Source: Nitrosomonas sp.
GTDB lineage: Bacteria > Pseudomonadota > Gammaproteobacteria > Burkholderiales > Nitrosomonadaceae
Reading direction: 5' to 3'
Assembly (NCBI GenBank): GCA_016721865.1
Contig: JADKHF010000001.1
Location: 1-64,000 of the forward strand
Length of the DNA: 64,000 bases
Part shown: positions 19,339 to 26,859 of the stretch, piece by piece
Position numbering within the stretch: position 1 is the first letter of the stretch
Layout: each line of letters begins with the position of its first letter
The notes under the pieces: generated by a model
Seen by the model: only the letters and a program-made list of their open reading frames with translations
What the model was told of the DNA's origin: nothing
Databases searched by the model: none
Made by a program: the position numbers and the translations under genes

Positions 19339-20199
19339 CTAGATTACATTGATCGGTATTTTAAAATAGATAACCCCGTTATCTTCCGCTGGAGGCATTT
19401 GACCTGCGCGCACATTAACTTGTACGGAAGGTAGCATCAGTACCGGCATTTCCAATGTGACATCGCGTGCGGTGCGCATGGCAACAAATTCATCTTCACT
19501 TACACCGTTATGGACATGGATATTATGCGCGCGTTCCTGTGCTACCGTGCTTTGCCACTGAGCAGAGCGGTCGTTGGGCGGATAATCATGACACATGAAC
19601 AGCCTCGTTTCAGGTGGAAGATCCAAAAGCTTACGAACAGAGCGATAAAGCTGGCGTGCATCGCCACCCGGAAAATCGGCGCGCGCAGTACCCACATCCG
19701 GCATAAACATTGTATCACCCACAAATATCGCATCTTCAAACTGATAAGCCATGTCCGCTGGTGTGTGTCCCGAAACTGAAATAGCTTTGCCACTTAGCTT
19801 TCCGACATGGAATATTTCACTATCTGACAGCAAGTGATCAAATTGCTTGCCATCTGTTGTGAATTGCGCCTCCATATTGAACAACTTTTTGAAAACCTTT
19901 TGTACTACAGGAATATGATCACCGATGGCTGTTTTGCCTCCCAGTTTATCTTTGAGATACTGAGCAGATGAGAGGTGATCGGCATGAGCGTGTGTTTCGA
20001 GAATCCAGCTTACAGTTAAATTCTGTTCATTGATGAATGCGATCAATTTGTCTGCGGAGGTGGTTTTAGTTCTACCTGCTTTTGGATCGTAATCAAGCAC
20101 GGGGTCAATAATGGCGCAACTTCCTCCTGGTTCATCAAACACAACATAACTTACCGTCCAAGTAGCTGGATCAAAGAATGCCTGGATATTCGGATGCAT
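19339..20199 (-). CDS. Metallo-beta-lactamase-fold hydrolase, persulfide-dioxygenase-like
   Basis: A 286-residue protein of the ETHE1/Blh branch of the metallo-beta-lactamase fold, which oxidises glutathione persulfide to sulfite. It starts with the family pattern QAFFDPATWTVSYVVFD and IIDPVLDYDPKAGRT, then the metal-binding THAHADH (about residues 68-74), SVSGHTPADMAY with the third histidine, FVGDTMFMPDVGTAR with the bridging aspartate, and FMCHDYPPNDR. It is intact and of normal length. The gene is divergent from the yeeE pair across an AT-rich palindromic gap, so shared sulfur-responsive control is likely. Confidence 0.88.
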   Translation of the reverse strand: MHPNIQAFFDPATWTVSYVVFDEPGGSCAIIDPVLDYDPKAGRTKTTSADKLIAFINEQNLTVSWILETHAHADHLSSAQYLKDKLGGKTAIGDHIPVVQKVFKKLFNMEAQFTTDGKQFDHLLSDSEIFHVGKLSGKAISVSGHTPADMAYQFEDAIFVGDTMFMPDVGTARADFPGGDARQLYRSVRKLLDLPPETRLFMCHDYPPNDRSAQWQSTVAQERAHNIHVHNGVSEDEFVAMRTARDVTLEMPVLMLPSVQVNVRAGQMPPAEDNGVIYFKIPINVI

Positions 20200-20220
20200 G
20201 TTTATCTCCTTTTATAAATT

Positions 20221-20270
20221 AAATATATTATATTCATTGACTATAATATATCATAACATGTAATATATAC
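20221..20270. promoter_or_regulatory. AT-rich palindromic operator between divergent sulfur genes
   Basis: In the 103-base gap, ATATATTATA at 20223-20232 is the perfect inverted complement of TATAATATAT at 20242-20251 (9-base spacer), and a third similar block, GTAATATATAC, follows at 20260-20270. Such sites are typical of ArsR-type sulfide/persulfide repressors (BigR, SqrR) that control this class of genes. No such regulator gene is in the window, so the assignment is inference. The same blocks double as -10-like elements. Confidence 0.5.
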
Positions 20271-20302
20271 TTTAAATATTATTCCAGTTTAGGAAAAACA
20301 TC

Positions 20303-20734
20303 ATGATCATTGATTGGACACATTTCACACCAGGATCTGCATTGGCTGGAGGTATGGTAATTGGTATTGCAACTGCAGTATTGTTATTGCTTGCCGGTCG
20401 GATCGCTGGTATTTCCGGCATTGTTGGTGGTCTGTTTAAGCTGCGCGGTGACGACATGGGATGGCGGATTGCTTTTGTTTCAGGGCTTATCATGGCGCCC
20501 TTGGTTTGGCAGTTATTTAGTGAATTGCCGCTCATCCAAATTGATACTGGTTACGGGCTATTAGCACTGGCTGGGCTGATCGTGGGCGTCGGTACACGTT
20601 ATGGCTCCGGTTGCACCAGTGGCCATGGAGTGTGCTGATTATCGCGCATGTCACCACGCTCGATCGTTGCAACCCTGATATTCATTACGACCGGTGTTGC
20701 CACAGTTTATGTCATAAGACATCTATTGAGCTAA
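20303..20734 (+). pseudogene. YeeE/YedE half-transporter, N-half, with in-frame TGA
   Basis: Sulfur-compound membrane transporter (TsuA/PmpA-like). A 111-residue frame has two or three helices, the GRIAGISGIVGGLFKL segment and the signature VGVGTRYGSGCTSGHGVC, then TGA at 20636-20638. Reading straight through the TGA in the same frame gives LSRMSPRSIVATLIFITTG and VATVYVIRHLLS, the expected end of the family, stopping at 20734. The TGA occupies the position where the family normally has glycine (GGA), so one G-to-T change explains it. The product without the tail lacks its last helix. Confidence 0.82.
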
Positions 20735-20758
20735 TTACTATAGCGAGGAGAACATACC

Positions 20759-21199
20759 ATGAGCATTATTGTAATTGCATTGATATCCGGCCTTATCTTT
20801 GGTATCGGCCTGATTTTATCGGAAATGGCAAATCCAGCAAAAGTCTTATCATTTCTCGATATGACCGGTTCATGGGATCCATCACTGGCATTTGTCATGC
20901 TTGGGGCGATCAGTATCGGCGTGATTGCTTTCAACTTAGCACGCCGCCGTGGCCAAACCTATTTGGGCACATCCATTAATTTACCTACTTCGCGCGTAAT
21001 TGATAGACGTCTGGTTTTTGGAAGCCTGGCATTTGGCATAGGCTGGGGCATTGCAGGTATTTGCCCAGGCCCGGGGCTTGTTCTCGTTGGAACAGGTAGT
21101 CTTCACGGCATTGTTTTTGTAGTGGCAATGTTGATTGGAATGGGTATTTTTGAGTTGTTGGAACGTTACCGAGCAAATCATTCCACTTCTAATAAATAA
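20759..21199 (+). CDS. YeeE/YedE half-transporter, C-half
   Basis: Companion of the upstream half-transporter; 146 residues with about four helices. The start MSIIVIALISGLIFGIGLILSEMANPAKVL and the signature FGIGWGIAGICPGPGLV near residue 92 are the second-half motifs of YeeE/YedE proteins, with the cysteine of GICPGP expected in the pore. GAGGAG precedes the ATG. It is intact. The pair probably moves thiosulfate or another reduced sulfur compound, an inference from the family and neighbours. Confidence 0.88.
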   Translation: MSIIVIALISGLIFGIGLILSEMANPAKVLSFLDMTGSWDPSLAFVMLGAISIGVIAFNLARRRGQTYLGTSINLPTSRVIDRRLVFGSLAFGIGWGIAGICPGPGLVLVGTGSLHGIVFVVAMLIGMGIFELLERYRANHSTSNK

Positions 21200-21369
21200 G
21201 CCAAAACATAAAATTCATGTATTCTTTTTTACAGATCTCTTAACAAAAAAGTAAGTAAATCGGAATAAATGATGAGAATCTGCCTGTTGAACAAGAACAA
21301 CAATTTACCGCTTTCCGTGAAGAATAGTTGGTAAATGGAGTAAAACCAGTCTTTACAGGGGAACGAGAA

Positions 21370-21981
21370 ATGAGCATTGTTACAACAAAACTAAATGAGA
21401 AACTGTTTGTTACCAGTCAGATCAGCATTGATGATTTGTCAGAAATTGCAGTAGCAGGCTATAAATCCATTATCTGCAATCGCCCCGATCATGAAGAAGG
21501 TGAAACCCAGCCTATCAGTCTGGAACTGGAAAAAACGGCGCGCTCGCTTGGGATCACTTTTATTTATTTGCCCATTGAGATTGGTCCAGTCTCCGCCGAA
21601 AAGATTGAATCATTCAACAAACTACTGACTGAATTGCCCAAACCAATCCTTGCTTTCTGTAATACCGGTAATCGGGCCAAGGCATTGTATGAACTGATCA
21701 AGCAAAAACAAGCGTCCGAAGATGAAGATGAATCTGTCATAGCCGCTTGCAGTTGGACAGGTGAAGCACTTGAAACAATTCACATTCCACACGCATCCCA
21801 AGACAGGTCACTTTCAGTGACAGCTGCATGTAACTTGTGTAATGCATTTGATATTGTCGTGATAGGTGGTGGCGCGGCAGGAATCGGTGTGACTGCCAGT
21901 CTCCTGCATCGCAGACCTGCCCTTCGCATTGCCATGTTGAAAGGCCGTGAATGGCTCACTCATTCAACTGGTGTGAGCTGA
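21370..21981 (+). pseudogene. DUF442 phosphatase-like domain fused to a gutted sulfide:quinone reductase
   Basis: The first ~145 residues form the DUF442/TIGR01244 domain found with sulfide-oxidation proteins, with the cysteine loop AFCNTGNRAKAL near residue 98. A linker follows, then the Rossmann start of an FAD oxidoreductase (FDIVVIGGGAAGIGVTASLL). After HRRPALRIAM it passes directly to LKGREWLTHSTGVS and stops. DUF442-SQR fusions are normally ~550 residues; here the whole catalytic middle of the SQR is absent. The last residues look like an SQR C-terminal tail, so a clean in-frame internal deletion is likely. GGGGAACGAG precedes the ATG at 21370. The DUF442 domain may still fold. Confidence 0.75.
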
Positions 21982-21986
21982 GTAGC

Positions 21987-22805
21987 ATGGAACCAAACCT
22001 AATCAGCATTCTACTGGGCTCATTCACAGGCATCGTGCTTGCGCTGACAGGAGCAGGTGGTGCCATCATTGCGGTGCCGCTGCTCATGTTCAGCTTGCAT
22101 CTTACGGTTGCAGAAGCTGCTCCCATTGGTTTGCTTGCGGTCGGTTTGTCAGCAGCAATCGGAGCATTGTTGGCATTCAGGCAGAAAATAGTCAGGTACC
22201 GGGCAGCCAGTCTGATTGCAGCGACAGGTGCATTGACTGCCCCAATAGGCATATGGGCTGCACAGCAATTGCCAAATACACCGCTGACCTTGTTGTTTGC
22301 TTGTGTGTTAATTTATGTTGCTATTCGCATGTTTCACCAAAGCCTGCATGAAAATGACAAAGACGTGAGAATATTGGCTGATCCACCTTGTCGGATGGAT
22401 GATATCGGTGAGCGTTTGGTTTGGAACATCCCTTGCTTTAGAGCATTAGCATTCTCAGGCACGATGGCAGGTTTTTTGTCAGGCTTACTAGGTGTAGGTG
22501 GTGGATTTGTAATCGTGCCGACACTTAGGAAAGTCACCAATTTGAACATGCAATCCATATTGGCTACATCACTTGCCGTTATTACCTTGATTTCTCTGTC
22601 TGGTGTAGTTTCAGCAATACTGATTGGTGCTATGAAATGGCCAATTGCTATTCCCTTTTGTGGTGGAGCTATCGCAGGCATGCTGCTTGGTAGATTATTC
22701 GCCGATCGTTTAGCGGGACAAAGATTGCAGCAAAGTTTTGCTATATTAGCAATCAGTGTAGCAATCGGTTTGATTGTTAAAGTGGTTTGGATTGCATTCC
22801 TTTAG
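21987..22805 (+). CDS. TauE/SafE-family sulfite/organosulfonate exporter
   Basis: A 272-residue inner-membrane protein with about eight helices arranged as two repeats. Each repeat has a glycine-rich signature: VLALTGAGGAIIAVPLLMF near residue 14 and SGLLGVGGGFVIVPTL near 160, the TauE/SafE hallmark. The ATG at 21987 follows the preceding stop by 5 bases, so the two are co-transcribed. Export of sulfite made by the persulfide dioxygenase would fit the cluster; this is inference. Confidence 0.88.
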   Translation: MEPNLISILLGSFTGIVLALTGAGGAIIAVPLLMFSLHLTVAEAAPIGLLAVGLSAAIGALLAFRQKIVRYRAASLIAATGALTAPIGIWAAQQLPNTPLTLLFACVLIYVAIRMFHQSLHENDKDVRILADPPCRMDDIGERLVWNIPCFRALAFSGTMAGFLSGLLGVGGGFVIVPTLRKVTNLNMQSILATSLAVITLISLSGVVSAILIGAMKWPIAIPFCGGAIAGMLLGRLFADRLAGQRLQQSFAILAISVAIGLIVKVVWIAFL

Positions 22806-22977
22806 CATCGCCGGGTGAGTACATATTATTGCTCGTGCGCTATTTCATCTAAAATTAGGTTTGTAAGTGGTTGATAGAAGTGGATTCGAACTGGATTCAG
22901 TGTCAGGTACAGAATGAAGAATCAAAAACCAATATCAGGTTTTCTAATTTAGTTTAAATGATGATGCAATATGTAAT

Positions 22978-23633
22978 TCACTGCTTATCCAACCTACGAT
23001 ACTGAATCGCTTCCGCAATATGCTGATTATTGATTCTTTCAGTACCCGATAAATCCGCAATTGTTCGTGCAACTTTCAGAATGCGATGATACGCACTGCA
23101 GACAGATTCAATCGATTGATTGCTTGCTTGTTTCAGAAGATTCTCGCTAGCGGTATCGAGCGCGCAGAATTTATCGATTTGCTTAACGCTCATGCGGCTG
23201 TTGGTTTTTCCCTGCCGATTGAGTTGCCGCTGGTGTGATTCTGTTATACGCGTTCTGATTACCCTGCTTTTCTCACCGGTAGTTCGTTGATGCATGAGTT
23301 CTTCTTGCGGTACTGCCGGTACTTCGATTTGCATATCAATGCGATCCAGCAGTGGGCCGGAGATGCTACCACGGTATCGGGCGATTTGGTCGGGTGTGTA
23401 GTGACATTTTCCTGAGGGATGCCCCAAATAGCCACAGGGGCATGGGTTCATGGCGGCAATCAATTGAAACTGTGCCGGGAACTCAGCCTGGCGTGCTGCC
23501 CGGGAGATGGTGATTTTTCCGGATTCCAGTGGTTCGCGCAGTACCTCCAGAACTTTCCGGTCAAACTCTGCCAGTTCATCCAGAAATAACACGCCGTACA
23601 TTGCCAGTGAAATTTCACCGGGGCGAGGGTGGC
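22978..23633 (-). pseudogene. Partial copy of comM (C-terminal 43%)
   Basis: From 22981 to about 23633 the sequence is nearly the same, with a few percent differences, as 34363-35010 inside the complete comM gene. It encodes the AAA/Mg-chelatase-like C-half (FLDELAEFDRKVLEVLREP, MNPCPCGYLGHPSGKC, the DRIDMQIEVP box, and RLDK at the end). The match stops abruptly at 23633, where unrelated sequence begins. Small indels, including a GCTT doubling at about 23128, change a short internal segment. With no start region and no promoter this is a duplicated fragment. Confidence 0.9.
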
Positions 23634-23764
23634 GTCCATCCCATTCCCACTATTTATATACGAATTCTTTGCAGGCGGTAGCTAGTAATTTACAACGTTT
23701 TTACACTGTTTCTTCTAACATTTGTTTTGTGTTTTGTAAAATTTGTTAGAGAAGGAGTAATAAC

Positions 23765-24310
23765 ATGAAACGCATCACAATCGTAGTGTGCGCATCGGAT
23801 ATGCCGGCAATACGTAAAGTGGTTTTTATCGCAGGTGCGAATAAATTGGTAATTGCCCAGGTGCCACATCAAACATGTATCGCTGAACTCGGCGACTGGT
23901 ACTGTGGGACACGCATCGCCCAGCGTGAAGATCATATGCGATTGGAAGTTACGTCCGAAGACACTCGATATGACAGCGTATTTTCCGCTATTCTTTCCAC
24001 CGCGCATGCAGCGAAGATCGAGAGTATCTCTTCGGGCGTGAACAGGACAGGCAGCAAGGATTCTTATTTACATCACTGCCCAATATGTGGAACAGAGCAC
24101 CAGGTTAATCATATCCGCCACATCATGGCTCACGGAAGACCCATAACCTGCGGTGTCACTTGTGAGATACAGAGAAGAAAAAAATGGAAACAGCATGGAA
24201 GCATTATTAAGAAAATAACCTCAGTACAATATCGGCAAGTATGCCGAGCAATCCCACCAAAACGGCCAGTGGAATCCGCAAATTATCTTTCTCCGAGTTT
24301 CTCAAAGTAG
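23765..24310 (+). CDS. P-II-like protein with cysteine-rich C-terminus
   Basis: GAGAAGGAG lies 6-7 bases before the ATG. Residues 1-88 (starting MKRITIVVCASDMPAIRKVV and running through AELGDWYC, MRLEVTSEDTRYDSVFSAIL and TAHAAKIESIS) resemble the small P-II/nitrogen-regulator-like fold. The remaining ~90 residues hold a C-P-I-C-G pair and a C-x3-HIMAHGRPITC region that could bind zinc, then a basic tail. The last ~35 residues overlap an opposite-strand small membrane frame and look non-native, so the true stop may have been lost by an indel near 24205. The family call is tentative; the partner is unknown. Confidence 0.55.
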   Translation: MKRITIVVCASDMPAIRKVVFIAGANKLVIAQVPHQTCIAELGDWYCGTRIAQREDHMRLEVTSEDTRYDSVFSAILSTAHAAKIESISSGVNRTGSKDSYLHHCPICGTEHQVNHIRHIMAHGRPITCGVTCEIQRRKKWKQHGSIIKKITSVQYRQVCRAIPPKRPVESANYLSPSFSK

Positions 24311-24352
24311 TAATAAGCAGATGACACCTAAAGGTAGCAGGACATTGATCAT
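24207..24352 (-). pseudogene. Possible small two-helix membrane protein, frameshifted
   Basis: An ATG directly follows the stop of the CorA-like gene. It gives MINVLLPLGVICLLLL. One base of shift near 24308 continues as RNSEKDNLRIPLAVLVGLLG and ILADIVLRLFS, a second hydrophobic helix, with a stop at 24207. Two coherent membrane segments and the coupled start argue for a real short gene with one indel. Without comparison to an intact relative this stays a suggestion. Confidence 0.3.
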
Positions 24353-25984
24353 TCAAGGCTTGGGCGGGTTGCGCTGCCATGCCTTGCCCAGTCCTGCCAA
24401 GCGGGTGCGCAAGCTTTTCTGGTCATCAGCCAGTATGTCCATCACGCTCGATAGCTGCTTCGACTTGAGAATGGCCAACAACATGAGTAGCGCCGTGATC
24501 AGCGCGGTGACTAAGAAATAAGTCAGGCGAGTGGAGAGGGGTGCGTCGGCCTCGGCAATGAGATTCATGCCGAGCAGGCCAGTAGCCACAGTGCCAATCA
24601 TGCTGAACGTGGTCACCACGGTGAGGCGGACAATTGTGGTGGATTGCTGGCGCTGCGTGTTGCTGTCGAGATATTGGCTCATGTCCCGTAGATCTTCTTT
24701 CATCTCCTGGTACAGGGAATCGTTGCTCAGATGTTTGCTGCACAAGCGGTAGAGCGCCTGTACGTGCGGTCTTTCGGAAATCTCGTGATACCAGTAACGG
24801 TGGGTAAAGCGCAGGAAAGCCTCGAAACCGGCGTAAATCCTGCGCCGGAAATAATTTATAGACTGGGGTACACGAATATCCAAATCATGTACCGCATCCA
24901 CCATCCGGTTGGAAAATACCAATAGCGAAGCACGATGGAAATGTGCGATCAGGAACAGTAATACGTACTGATGACGGAACTGGGCGAGGATGCCGCGCGC
25001 CTTGTCATGAAAATAATCAGCATGTGCATCCCCGACGACAAGGAAGGCGCGGCCGGTGCAGAGGAAGCGCGTGTTGGGGCCAGCCTCGGTATCGGTCCAA
25101 AAGCGGTCATAGCAGTAGCGTGACTCGAACTCGGCCACGTCTGGATCATACCTTGGCAACGCCTCATCGGGAGGGAGGGTGGCGACCAGGCCGAGGCGCA
25201 GCCAGTTTTCCCGACTTATGACGCGCGGATTGTCCACTGCGAGGAAGGCCATCAATGGCATTCGGTGGTATTCGATCTGACGGTAGCGCAGGATGCCAGT
25301 TTCCTTCGATGGATCCAGCACCAAGGGGCGCAGGAGAAAATCCCAGTGTTCTGAAATACCGGGTGAACGATGCTTGCGGGTGTAGGAGAGAAATTTTTCC
25401 TGGTTATCTGAATCTGACACGGCGAGCACCGCGCCGTCTGCAGACAGCCACTCGGCTCGGTGTACATTGTGCTTGCCATGCCCGTTTTCATCCCAGCCTG
25501 TAGGGTAGGCGCGGCCAAAGCGATACAGCAAGTCGCATACCCAAGCGAATTTGAGGAAAGCCACGTTGATGTCGTCGAAAAACCAGAGTTCGATATGCTC
25601 CACAGTCAGCGTGATGGGTGCTTCGCCCTCGCGCAGAATCAGTCGTAAGGCGGAAACCCCGCATCTTCGGAATATCTTGATTGCCGAACTTCCGGGCGGA
25701 TCAGACGCATTATCGGACATATGACTGGAGGTTTCGCCATAGATAAAGCGCTGGACATAAGGCAAAAAGGTAACGAATTCCTTGTAGTGCCGTTCATCAA
25801 AATCAAGCTCATCCACCTGAAACCTGTCCTTCAGCCTGCGCCATGGATTGTCTTTTCCGCCCTGTGCCAGTAATTCCCAGTGGGGTTGTGCGTTTCCCAC
25901 ACCCGCTAGCGGTATCATTTGCACTGGCCAGAAAAGCACTTCGCGGAAATGGCGGACAGTATGATCTGAAGTATTAGTGGTCAT
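24353..25984 (-). CDS. CorA-like membrane protein, 543 residues
   Basis: A large soluble N-terminal part (about residues 1-455), rich in aromatic and charged residues and ending in long helices (DLRDMSQYLDSNTQRQQ), is followed by two membrane helices. The first helix ends in ATGLLGMNLI, which contains the Gly-Met-Asn tripeptide of CorA magnesium channels. The second is TYFLVTALITALLMLLAIL. Helix-rich cytoplasmic domain, two C-terminal helices and GMN together suggest a divergent CorA/ZntB-type divalent-cation channel. It is longer than classical CorA (~320). Start region: no strong ribosome site is seen. The 190 bases upstream, to the kdpE end, hold only AT-rich DNA. Confidence 0.7.
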   Translation of the reverse strand: MTTNTSDHTVRHFREVLFWPVQMIPLAGVGNAQPHWELLAQGGKDNPWRRLKDRFQVDELDFDERHYKEFVTFLPYVQRFIYGETSSHMSDNASDPPGSSAIKIFRRCGVSALRLILREGEAPITLTVEHIELWFFDDINVAFLKFAWVCDLLYRFGRAYPTGWDENGHGKHNVHRAEWLSADGAVLAVSDSDNQEKFLSYTRKHRSPGISEHWDFLLRPLVLDPSKETGILRYRQIEYHRMPLMAFLAVDNPRVISRENWLRLGLVATLPPDEALPRYDPDVAEFESRYCYDRFWTDTEAGPNTRFLCTGRAFLVVGDAHADYFHDKARGILAQFRHQYVLLFLIAHFHRASLLVFSNRMVDAVHDLDIRVPQSINYFRRRIYAGFEAFLRFTHRYWYHEISERPHVQALYRLCSKHLSNDSLYQEMKEDLRDMSQYLDSNTQRQQSTTIVRLTVVTTFSMIGTVATGLLGMNLIAEADAPLSTRLTYFLVTALITALLMLLAILKSKQLSSVMDILADDQKSLRTRLAGLGKAWQRNPPKP

Positions 25985-26174
25985 TATGGATCTAATTTAC
26001 AAAAGTTGTACTTATCTAACTCGAATATTGTCAGTGGAAACTTCAAACCGCTATAGAATCAGTGAGGCTTCGCAGCGAATTTGCACGGGAAGTCAAACCA
26101 CTATTATTCAGGTTTTTCAATGTTTTCTTTAATTCATATTCACGCTAAATTAAAATGATTCTGAGGCCATTGTC

Positions 26175-26859
26175 TTATACCAGCCGGTAACCTACCCCAA
26201 GTTCAGTAAGCAGAAATTCAGGCTGAGCTGGATTACGCCTCTAGTTTTTGTCGCAAGTGTCCCATGTAAATACGTAAATAATGTGAGCGCTCTGAATAAT
26301 TAGGTCCCCACACTGCCAGCATAAGTTGATTATGCGTAATTACCCGCCCGCGCGCATTGATGAAAGTCAGTAATAATCGGTATTCAATCGGTGTGAGGTG
26401 AATCTCTGTGTCAGCACGCGTTACTGTATGTGCTGCAAGATCAACGATTACATCACCAAAGTGTGCTTTTGGATCACCTTGATTTTCATTGGATTGACGC
26501 CGACGTAAGTGAGCCCGAACACGCGCAACCAGCTCCGGCATACCGAATGGTTTTGTCAAATAATCATCAGCTCCTATGTTAAGCGCTGCGACTTTTTCTT
26601 CTTCGCGATCACGGGCGGACAACACGACAATAGGTATTTCCGACCAACCACGAATTTGCCGAATGACTTCTTTTCCTTCGAGATCAGGTAAACCAAGATC
26701 AATAATGACAAGATCAGGTTGTCTAGTGGAGGCTTCAATTAAACCCCGCGTACCGCTATCCGCTTCGATGACATCAAAATTTTCTGCTTCCAGCGCTATA
26801 CGTACGAACCGACGAATCTGATTTTCATCCTCGATAATTAGAATGCGAGGCGCTTTCAT
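26175..26859 (-). pseudogene. kdpE: KDP operon response regulator, frameshift near the end
   Basis: OmpR/PhoB-type regulator of potassium-transport genes. The receiver domain (residues 1-115: RILIIEDENQIRRFVRIAL, the acceptor aspartate in LVIIDLGLPDLEG, lysine in DDYLTKPFG) and most of the winged helix (HLTPIEYRLLLTF, YLRIYMGHLRQKLEA) are intact. The frame stops at 26233. Shifting one base gives NPAQPEFLLTELGVGYRLV and a stop at 26175, the normal family end. Only the last ~20 residues are lost, but these form the DNA-contact wing. Confidence 0.88.

Noticed and set aside
20636..20638. TGA in the YeeE gene as a selenocysteine codon
   Set aside because: The family has glycine at this position and a single GGA-to-TGA change explains it; no SECIS-like structure was evident directly downstream.
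22876..22912. TTCGAACTGGATT as a tRNA T-arm
   Set aside because: No acceptor, D or anticodon stems could be placed around it. No tRNA or rRNA gene was recognised in the window.
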